NCBI GenBank assembly: GCA_006386115.1
Contig: VFIW01000107.1
Span: forward strand, 62,001-126,000
DNA length: 64,000 bases
Origin: Globisporangium splendens
Lineage: Eukaryota; Oomycota; Peronosporomycetes; Pythiales; Pythiaceae
Reading direction: 5' to 3'
This document shows, piece by piece, positions 55,302 to 64,000 of the stretch (the stretch's first letter is position 1; the number at the start of each line of letters is the position of its first letter). The translations under genes were made by a program, and so were the position numbers. The notes beneath the pieces are model-generated. The model ran no database searches. It saw nothing but the letters and a program-made list of their open reading frames with translations, and had not been told where the DNA came from.

Positions 55302-58300
55302 GCTTGCAGGACGGCGGGTAGTCGAGAGTCGAGCGGGAATGGCGCACTGAGGACAGCAGCAGAGAGAGAGAGAGAGAGATCACAGGCGAACGAGGACGAT
55401 CAAACCAACGGCACTCGCTTCCAGTCCTATTGCGGCTTTTTCGTGTTGGGAGCGACTGACTCTATGGAAAACAGAAAGAGAAGTGGCGTCGCGCACTTGG
55501 ACCTGCGTCTCCTTTTTTTTTCACCCACACAGCATGCGAGACTATTATATACTCACATCCATTTACACAGGTCACTACATTATGCAGGTCAAAAAGGGTG
55601 TGTATTGATGTTTAGATGCACTGGGTATCAGAAGTTTACTGGTTTACGCAGTCTGGTTCGCGCAGGAGATGGACGCAATTTTGGTTGTTTTTTAGACACA
55701 AATCAGCAGTAGTTATTTTCGTTTAGCGCGGCAGGCATTTTTTTCTTTCAATGCCCCGCTTGATTTGTGGCACGTCCACATGCATGCGGTTTGTTCACAA
55801 ACACCTATAGGTTTCTGAAGGCGATCTCCACGCATCCAATTATAAACTGTGGGGGCATGTTGAACATGGCGTCCAGCTGAAATATTTGACAGGCTTATTG
55901 TGTAGGGATGGGGATGATGTTCCGAGTCCACCCCTTCGAGCAAAGTCAAATTTCGAAGGAAGGGACTACCTTTGCGCATGAGGACGACTGAGGAAGGTCC
56001 ATTGAGACGCCTGCCTGCCTGCCTGCCTCCAACTCGTTTTTCCCAAATGAGTTCCCAGTCCGTGGCCAGAAATCACCAAACGATTTGAGTGGCTTTGATC
56101 ATCCTGGAATGCGTGGCTTGGCGACGTCAAGACAGCAGGTTTGTTTCTACCTTGTGTGACCATGGATCGTCAAAGTGCATTATATCATTTTATAGAAGGT
56201 TCTTCAGTACGCTTGTCAAGTCCTTCCGTTTTCATGAACATTAGCCAATATAGATGATGAAAGGTGACATAAGTCCTTATTGGCAGGGCTTGGGATCAAC
56301 CCACCCGCAAAGACATCAGATGGATCCGCTGGGTTCAAAACAGCCATTGCGGCAAAGTGAGCTCGTCTCGAACAACGACAGTTTGCAAAGTGACGAACTC
56401 AACCCAGCGCATGTGAGCAATCCCGCATAAGAACAATCCATGAGTTTGGTTTTCACGCACGCATCAGGCTCTCCGACGCGTTGTCTTCTCTGTCGTCCAA
56501 TTCGCGACGAATAGTGAGCTCAGGCTTTGCTGCAAATGGATGAAGAGCACAGCTTGCACAATGGGGTCTGTTAGCCACTGCTCGCGCATCTCTTTGATAT
56601 CAGTGCGCAGGTGAATGAGTTGCTGCTTGACGGATTTAATGAGCTTAGCTGCATGTCCAGTGTCTGCCTCATTTCCACGGCGCAACGAATGGAGAGCACA
56701 ATCAGCACGATTGGGGCTGCTTCCCACATGTGCAGTGTTCGCATCGCTGTGCTCCGTTTCAGTGCGCAGGCGAGCAAGTCGTTTGACAGATTGGAGCTGC
56801 ACTCGTCTTCGTGCTGTAAGCCAATGAACCTGCACTTTGTTGAAGGCTCCTCTTCGCCAGTGCGTGAGACACCCCAGTCGTCTGTTTGCCACCCACCGCT
56901 GGGTTGGAGATCGTTTCAGCGCCAGCATCACACTTGCACTGAGCCAAGCGAAAGTGGTGGATATCAATTTATCTTGAGACGCTGATGAAGAAAAAGAGGA
57001 TATGCAGTTGGTTTACACCCCCTGGTCGGATGAAACCTAGCGAGTAAAAAGCGAGTTGCATATGCACCTGTCGCAAGGCATTGCGCCAATTGGTGGTACT
57101 GCTGGGAGAGCCCTAGGCATGCTGGCGCGTCGTTGAGAATCAAACCCTAGGTGCACTGGCTCGTTGTTCATTTCCTATCTCGCGCGAAAAATGACCGATT
57201 GATATAGCGTTGCGGACTGGACAAACTGAAGCAATCGTCAGGAGCATCGCCATTCAAATCGATCTTGAGACAGCGAAAACATATTCAGAAGAGAGCGCGA
57301 GAGAAAACAAAGAGCTGCATTGCCCAGTGCGGAGTATTACACTGCAGGTCTGTTTCGGTCCCGGTACAATTTAGGTCTACTGTGGAGAAATTGATCGAAC
57401 TTCCTACCCAGACCCAAATTGCTTACAAGTGCAACAAAAATGCTCCTTTGAAGGTGTTAGATATGGTGCGAGGGCTTACAGCCTCTAGGTGTATGCTCCG
57501 GATTGTTGGATCATGCTAACTTGAGCATGTCTTGACTGCCTGGGAAAGACCTGATGCGCTGCCAGCGCTCAGCATCAATGCACAGTGCATTAGGACATTG
57601 TTCGCCCTTCCTCAATATGTGTGGACTGAACCCAGCAGCAAAAGCCATCAACTTTCGCCATTTCTTTAATTAAAGGAGCATGAGACCAACAAAACGGCTT
57701 GCGCTTCCTCCTTTTTGGTCCACCTTTTCGTTCAGTACCGACACAACAGCAACACCGCAGAATGCGTGTTAACACATGCTTGGTTTCAGTGTCCTCGAAC
57801 ACCCCCTTGTCAATATTCCCGAGATGCAGCTGCTTGGAGCTCAATCATGAAAACGAGGCAAACTACCAGGCATATGCACCACCATTAGCAAACAGCCAGC
57901 AGGCCAAGCTTAGGCGGCACTAACCCCCATCAGGCTCAATCCAGAGTGACAACCTTTCAGTGCCCAGACTGAACTTGGTCAAGTCCCGTCGCAAAACTCA
58001 AATGCGCGGAAAGAGACGGCAAAGTTCGGGAGCTCACCGTCTATACTGCTGCTGCAGTGCACTCAATATAGAGTATGCTTACTCCACCTATCTGCAGGTA
58101 GAAGAATGGATGCGCATTGCATTCATCCATCCGTTGCTGCATGAAGTGCTGTCCGTTTCCGAATGCACCTCCATGTCAGCTTCGTATCTCTACAATAGCT
58201 TATTGTCTGCTCTATAGTGCCATCAAAAATGAGAAACCTCTCGTTTCTTTCCACGCAATTCCGTTTTGCTAGTTTTCATCCAATCCGCACGTCGAATTTA

Positions 58301-58709
58301 GTCGATTTACCTATTAAAGCATCCATTTCAGCCAATCGTCTGCGAGTGTATCCGGCCCGTCCTTTTCCTCTTTCGTAGTACAACTCTCACTGCCGATTTC
58401 GGTCCAGTGAGAACTCTTGTATCGCATCGGTTCAGCTCGCCCTTTCTGCAAACTCGCTATAAACAGGTCAATTGTCCATCAGGCTCTGTCGTTACGCATG
58501 ATGAGCAGGTTTTCGTGAAGGCACGTACGTAGTTTTTCCAAAGATCATAATCGGGTTCTCTAGGAAGAGAGTGGCGCTCGCGGATGCCCAGTCGAGTCAC
58601 CTCGCAATAGCCTCGCGTCCACAACGCAAAGCGTGGAGCGCGTGGGAAGTCAGTCAGCAGCATCTGTCTATTGCAGCAGTTTCCTACAAGAGCCGCGTGG
58701 GTGGTGTCG
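55302..58709. other. Spacer between the two head-to-head pseudokinase genes
   Basis: About 3.4 kb that should hold both promoters. There is a (GA)n tract at 55360-55379 just upstream of copy 1 and a GCCT run near 56011-56030. A 167-codon minus ORF (56464-56967) has a helical-looking C-terminal half but no clear codon bias; I would not call it a gene. Confidence 0.45.
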
Positions 58710-61096
58710 ATGCTGATGTCACGCTTCGCACTCGTGTGGCTCGTGGCGTTGGTGTCTCCGCTGCAAGGCGCCGCGACGTCGCTGGTCACGAGCCCCGCCG
58801 GCTGCGCCAAGCCGACACTCAAGCTCATTGGCGTGACAGACGTCGGGATCGTCTGTGACCAGCTCACGGTTGACAAAGTGCCGCTCGCGGGCATCACGAG
58901 CCTCGAGGTCGGCGTGCTCTCCGACACGCTCACCATCACGGCGCTCGTGATCGAGTCGCTCACCTCCATGTAGGACTCTGTGTGCAGCTCGGAGAACTTG
59001 GTGAGAATTTGCGGGGTTTGCTGACTTGTTGGTAAAATGATGAAATGCAGATATATTCACAGTGGGAACGCGTCGGACACCCGTTACACTGGCGAGCGGA
59101 AGACGATCCAGTTTAACGCCGGGTTTTCTGAACTAAAGCAGCTGACGACGCTGTAAGTCGCTCGTGTTATTTCGCCATTAAAATGCGTTGAGGGGACAAG
59201 ACTTCTGGACTGATAATGTGATTTTTTGTGTGTGCAAACCAAAACTTTAGATCGTTTACGAACGTGCTTTTCCAAGACCCAAACATTGTCCTCACGACCG
59301 CAGGCAAACTTACCAATCTGTGCGTTGCATTCTGTTGGCTGTTTCCGCGCGACCAATCTTGTGGACTTTGGAAGCACTCACTCTGTTTTTATGTTTCTTC
59401 TATTTGGGACAGAGTAATCGACAACACAAATGCACAAGACGTGTCGCTGAAGATCGCAGAAGGCGAGCAAATCGTGCTCACGTCCATGTGAGTGTGCTTT
59501 GGCACATGTCTCTGTATTTACCTAAAGATGTCGTCCATGCTGATCGAACTTGTTGTTTTTATGCAAACTTTAAAACAGTGACCTGCTGCGAAACTCTTTT
59601 ACAAAACTGCCCAAGGTGCTCTACGAGCGTCAATACATCAGCAACAGTATCAAAGCGTACGTCTTCAGCCATTCTCATGCAGTCCAAGCCTGTTTTCTGA
59701 CTATTCCTTTGATCTGTCTTCGTATAGTGACGTGGATGTTCCAGGCCAGACGTTCGAGGTGTTGGACGCTGCAAGCTACCAGACGCTGAGTTCTAATCTG
59801 GCTGCCACTGGCGTCTCCTTCGAGCTCAGTAACAGTTGCGACTTCAAGACAATGACAGTAGGTCCATCGGGAGCGGCCATCGCTGGTGGAAAGTACAAAG
59901 TCTGTGACGCGTCCACTGCAGTCGGCACACCCCCAGCGAGAGACACCAACTCGACGTCTTCTACTACACCAACACCAGTTGCAGCAGACACCGATTCCTC
60001 CAAGAGCAGTTCGTCGGACACGACGATGATCGTGCTGATCGTCGCCATCGCAGTTATTGTGCTCGCGTTAGCCGCGTATTTATTCCGACGTCACTACTTG
60101 AGCAAGAGGAGATCTGCCGCGCAGCAAACGAACGACAATACCGTGAATCTGATCGGCAAAGTCGATACCACGTCCTCTGGAAAGGCGATCGTAACGAGCG
60201 ACGAAGCATTGCGGAACTTCCGCTTGGAGAATCCTGTGGTATTGACCAAACCGGCAGGTACCGGACGATTGTGGATCGGTGAGTACAACAGAGAAAAAGT
60301 AATTGTGAAGCGGATAGAAGCCGAGGTCTCGGATCCGTACGTGACGAAAAGCCTGATCAACCAAGCGTGCGTCTTGGCGCCTCTCTCGCATGCGAATATC
60401 GTGAAGTTTATGGGCGTAACCTGGGTCGCAGGCACCGATTTCGCCGTTGTCGCCGAGTATATGGACAAAGACAATCTGAAGACCGTGCTGTCAGATGCTG
60501 AATGGGAGCTGGACATAGAGGCTAAGCTCGGCATTTGCCTGAACATTGCTCATGCGCTCGCGTATCTGCACAATTCGGAGCAGAATATGTACGTCCGAAG
60601 CTTGTCAAGTCGCAAGGTGCTTGTAAACAGCTCCCTGGAGTGCAAGATCAACCTCTTTGATTGCTATCCGTGTCTGAAAAAGTTTCCAGTTGTGGAGAGC
60701 TACGGCTCTGGAGAAATCGTCTGGCAGGCGCCTGAGATCATCACGCGAGCCGCGCGGATCGACCTGAAGAAGGCAAATATTTACGCGTTCGGTGTCATCA
60801 TGTGCGAGATTCTGTCGCGGTCGTCGCCGTTCCAGTCGCTGATCGACGAACTCGGCAACACGCGATCGGACGTGGAAATTGTCAAGCGAGTGCGGCGGAA
60901 GGAGGTGCTGATCCCGCACGAGCACCACCAGGAGTACATGTTTGCACCCGAGAGTCTGCGGAATACGATCAAGCTGTGTCTCTCGATCAACCCTGGGGAC
61001 CGACCGAGCGCCGAAGACATCATCATGCTGCTCCAGGACGCCAAAGTAGAAGAAATCGCTGCGAGTCTACGTACAGGAGGCGATTTCTTTGTGTGA
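58710..61096 (+). CDS. Receptor-like TKL pseudokinase with LRR-like ectodomain (copy 2)
   Basis: Exons 58710-58969, 59051-59152, 59251-59319, 59413-59487, 59579-59656 and 59728-61096 join to 650 residues, every intron after codon position 2, as in copy 1. The signal peptide is MLMSRFALVWLVALVSPL. LRR-like exons (for example VLFQDPNIVLTTAGKLTNL) precede a membrane helix at about 292-314. The juxtamembrane block DNTVNLIGK and the kinase domain (about 364-650) align with copy 1 throughout. The catalytic loop is YVRSLSSRKVL (Asp to Ser, Asn to Lys), DFG is LFD, and the helix-C Glu is Gln; the beta-3 Lys (VIVKRI) and WQAPEIITR remain. Loss of the same residues in both copies shows the change preceded the duplication. 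A poly(A)-like AATAAA lies at 61250-61255. Confidence 0.88.
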
Positions 61097-61635
61097 GTGT
61101 CTCGCGCCTGTTGTTTGTTGTTTTCCAATGTGCTGCATTCTCGATGGATGAGTGGAGTATTGAACGAGCAACCGCTGCTGTGTATTGTATGATGTTGTGT
61201 TTTGTAAATCTTAGATATTCAAACGGCAGTGAGATCAATGACAAGGAGGAATAAACGCGCAAGGAAGATTTTTGAGAACACCAGATTCCTTTGATCACAT
61301 TTTTGACATTGGCGAGAGCTGAGAGGCAAACACAATCGCATCTTTCGGCGTATTGACACGGAGAAACAGATGCTGGCCTCATAGCGAAGAGCGTTGGCAT
61401 GAGCTTCAAGAATTTCACTCCGAATCGGTGGAAAGACGACACCTTGGTATCTCTTCGGACCATGTGCTTGTTGAAATGATCCCATGGCTTTCTTGACACG
61501 GAAGACGAGGCATCCTCCGTAAATTGATAAGTAAGACATCTGCTATAAATGAATACCCTCCAAAAACTATGGTTGATTGACCTCTAGGAATTTGTTCTTA
61601 GGTGGAGCTAATTCACTGACAAGGCTGATTGATTG
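61097..61635. other. Spacer between pseudokinase copy 2 and SMN
   Basis: This holds the 3' flank of the kinase gene (AATAAA at 61250-61255) and the promoter of the SMN-like gene. A 106-codon minus ORF (61219-61539) is open but overlaps the kinase 3' flank and has no recognised domain. Confidence 0.45.
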
Positions 61636-62636
61636 ATGCCAATGGTGAGCTTCATGTGCGCGGCGAAAAGGAGCGACTCGCTCCCTGTCCTGCACTGCTG
61701 ATATTGCGCTTAACAACGCGGGGCTGATGTGCATGTGCGTGCTGGGTGGTTCTGTGATCGTAGAGCTCCAGCGAGGAGGAGCGCGATTCCGTGAGCGAAC
61801 TGGAAGAGCAATGGGATGACATGGCGATTGTGAGGGTGCGTCAAAAAGATCTTGTTTTGTGTGTCTTGGTAGCGTGGGTCACATACTGATCGAGCTTGAT
61901 CTTTCCGCTCCTTTCTCGTGCAGGCATTTGAAGACGCGCTCAATGACCAACGCCAGCGATCAGGACATTCCAAAAAGTATGTTGCGTTGTATGCAGTCTT
62001 GTGAGAACGACCAGCGGATCTAAATACCCTGCGGTGCATTTTTGATTGGGTCTTGGTCAAATAATAATCAGGGAGAAGACAACGAAGAGCTCGCGTTCAG
62101 GCAACAAGCAGTCCAGACGAGCGCCGGCTGTGGAGGACGATGCCGAATCTTCTACTCACAGGACAGCCCCTGTGCCAGAAAATCACGCACACGCGGCACG
62201 AATGCATGGGAATGGCTACAATCACACCTTCTCTCCTCAGGTCCAGCCTTCAGTGAACAGGTATGCGGCAGCAAGCGCCGCCTCAGAGTATGGGACCAGC
62301 AACGACGTGTATCAGGCTGCGTATGCTCAAGCGTACGCCCACCTTCAAGCCCAGTTCCAAGCAGCACATCAAACCGCACCACCCACTCAGTACTCAGCTG
62401 GATATGGCACTCATCACGTTCCAGGTTACCCATCACACTCTTTTCAGCCACAAATGCCAGGATATGTGCCAGCTCCAAGCCCAATGCCACCGGTTCCGAC
62501 TGGATTTGGTGCCCACTCTGCTGCAGGAGGAAACGACGATGGTTTATCAAACCTGCTCTTGGCTTGGTATCAGTCGGGATACTACACTGGTCGCTATCAA
62601 GCCATTCAAGAAATGAAAGCGCGCAATCATCGATAG
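61636..62636 (+). CDS. SMN: Survival motor neuron (SMN) homologue without Tudor domain
   Basis: Exons 61636-61644, 61764-61835, 61924-61976 and 62072-62636 join to 232 residues. The N-terminal motif EQWDDMAIVRAFEDAL corresponds to the Gemin2-binding helix of SMN (WDDTALIKAYDKAV in animals). The C-terminal LLLAWYQSGYYTGRYQA is the YG-box that drives SMN oligomerisation. The middle is Lys/Ser-rich, then Tyr/Pro/Gln-rich. No Tudor fold is visible, as in the short fission-yeast homologue. SMN assembles Sm rings on spliceosomal snRNAs, which fits the intron-rich genes here. The nine-base first exon (M-P-M) is inferred from frame and splice sites and is the weakest part; an upstream start in exon 2 is blocked by an in-frame TAG. 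Confidence 0.85.
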
Positions 62637-62682
62637 ATTTCCGTTTTGTTCTATAAAGCAATAGTTTTTCAGCCTCAATCGT

Positions 62683-64000
62683 TCACCCGCCGAATTGTTG
62701 TGGCAACCCGTGATTTTGCTGCATCATCCTGAACATCGTGTCGTGTTAATCGTTTTCGCTTTGTGTAACACTTTGAAGCACAGGGTGAACAAAATCGCTT
62801 ACCTCCACAGCAGTCGAAGCTGATCTTGCGTGACAGAATCCTGAACAACACGCTCCAGACGCTCTAAGCTGTTTACGACATTGCATCAATGCATGTACTA
62901 CCTTGATGGCTCAAACATCCAAGTCTGTATCCTTACCTGCTGCTGAACAAGTCGTCGATCGAAATCCTATGCAGGAGAGACTGCGCAGCGTATGGTGATA
63001 TTATCTGAGTTGATGCAAGAAGACGCTCCTGCTGCGATTCTTCTTCTAAGAGGAACGGTCGCTCAAACCACATTCGAGGCAATGTTCGGTAGTCGCTGAG
63101 TGCAGTCTGGGCACAAACATCCACGATAGACCGAATACATCGGCTTGTTTCTTCATCTGATGCACTAAGATACAACTTTTGAGCATCGTGAAAACCAATT
63201 GTGGAGACTAGCATGCAACGAGTACCTGGTGAACGTTTGCACCCTGATTCGAAAATGCACCAGTGCGGCGAAAAATGCTTGCAAATTTTCTTCAACAAGA
63301 GGAGTCATGGTCGCGTCTTCAGCTTCACAAACGTTATGTACATTGTCAGTTTCAGCACTTCAGAAACATTAGTTCCGAGTTTGACATACCAATTATGATC
63401 CAGATGCATTGGAATTGAATCTGCGATGTCGCTAACTTGTACGTCAGCGCCTTCATCGAGTTTGTATCTGAGCACATGGGTGTCAAAACCAAGAGTGCTT
63501 TGTTTGTTCGTGTGGACGCACACAATACCTTACCGGTAAAAAGTTCAGTGCTCAGAACGCATATCCCGTTTCTCTCATCAACCAGCAAGTCAATCGGGCA
63601 CTGCATGTCTCGCTCTATCACTGACACAGCGTACTCAGTTGATAGTTCATCCAGAATCTCATCCTACGCATTGATTACAACATGGCAAACATTGTTTCAG
63701 TGTGATAGACTAGATCCTCGCGCGAAACATTGAAAACGTACATGAGACAGGAACTGAACCGAGCAAATAAGGCGAACTGGAGGGTGCTCTCGTTCATCGC
63801 CAAGTAGTTTCTGCTTCTTCAGCGGCGGTTCAATAGACTGGTCGAATGAACTTTTACTCGAAGTGTCCTTCAGTTGGTCATTCTGACGAAGCTTGGTGGA
63901 GTTCGTGGCGCTAGAGGGGTCTCCCCCAAGGCAGTGCAACAGCGTACTAAGATCTTTCCAGTGTGGAGCTCCGAGTGCTGACTTGTATGTGCTGCTCTTA
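62683..64000 (-). CDS. 3' part of an XPF/SHOC1 (ZIP2)-like protein, runs off the window
   Basis: Exons (minus) are beyond 64000 to 63742, 63663-63534, 63467-63390, 63322-62937, 62868-62803 and 62728-62683. Visible features are SVIERDMQCPIDLLVDE, then MKALTYKLATSQIQFQCIW, then ISPYAAQSLLHRISIDDLF, which looks like a helix-hairpin-helix. An XPF-like central fold followed by HhH fits the XPF family; lack of the nuclease ERKxxxD motif points to the SHOC1/ZIP2 branch of meiotic crossover factors, but this is tentative. Exon 63322-62937 changes frame near 63214-63235, and only dropping one base there keeps all later junctions in phase. The 5' end lies outside the window. Confidence 0.6.
63214..63235 (-). 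other. Frame break (+1) in the XPF/SHOC1-like gene
   Basis: Upstream on the minus strand the good frame reads LQAFFAALVHFRIRVQTFT. Downstream the neighbouring frame reads MLVSTIGFHDAQKLYLSASD. Removing one base restores phase for this and the two following exons. The only GT-AG pair available spans 18 bases, too short for an intron. Confidence 0.65.

Noticed and set aside
56464..56967. 167-codon minus-strand ORF between the pseudokinases
   Set aside because: Only the C-terminal half looks protein-like, codon bias is weak and no family is recognised.
57080..57150. Stretch with a tRNA-like loop (GAGAATCAAACCC)
   Set aside because: It could not be folded by eye into a cloverleaf with a proper acceptor stem and anticodon arm.

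Overview
The window reads as nuclear DNA of an oomycete (stramenopile water mould), most likely Pythium-like or Peronosporales-like; the species cannot be fixed from sequence alone. The reasons are: genes on both strands with no operons; short introns (about 42-119 nt) with GTRNGT-type donors and CAG/TAG acceptors; strong G/C preference at third codon positions; a Crinkler-type effector N-terminus with an LYLAK motif; START-FYVE and thaumatin-membrane proteins; and a pair of receptor-like kinases whose ectodomains are built from many small same-phase exons. I see no tRNA, rRNA, CRISPR array or intact transposon.

Layout. 0.8-6.5 kb: an ankyrin/FYVE-like zinc protein (+), an amino-acid transporter (-) and an RCC1-repeat protein (+, with a second exon recovered here). 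6.9-16.8 kb: one giant gene of about 3,230 codons for a coiled-coil protein with a C-terminal array of degenerate repeats; it carries two frame breaks and one in-frame stop. 17-26.7 kb: housekeeping genes in divergent or convergent pairs: CABLES-like cyclin-box protein (-), SDHD (+), mitochondrial MaoC-type dehydratase (-), thioredoxin-fold secretory protein (+, frame break), protein disulfide isomerase (-), and an eight-exon mitochondrial EF-hand protein (-). 27.1-29.2 kb: a small membrane protein (+) and a TTP-type CCCH zinc-finger protein (-).

29.2-37 kb is a gene-poor, accessory-looking block with a truncated Crinkler-type ORF and a broken membrane/LRR protein. 37-46.9 kb holds cell-surface and lipid-signalling genes: thaumatin-like membrane protein, a mitochondrial protein, a START-FYVE protein and a mucin-like Thr/Pro repeat membrane protein. 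48.6-51.3 kb holds a lysine-rich protein with a cupredoxin-like domain. 52.9-61.1 kb holds two head-to-head paralogous receptor-like TKL pseudokinases. 61.6-62.6 kb encodes a Tudor-less SMN homologue, and 62.7-64 kb the 3' part of an XPF/SHOC1-like gene that runs off the window.

The main points of interest are the divergent pseudokinase pair, the giant repeat coiled-coil protein, the truncated effector beside a decayed LRR gene, the SMN homologue, and several single-base frame breaks that need to be separated into assembly errors and real lesions. Splice joins given here were worked out by hand from splice motifs plus reading-frame continuity; they are inference, not transcript evidence.
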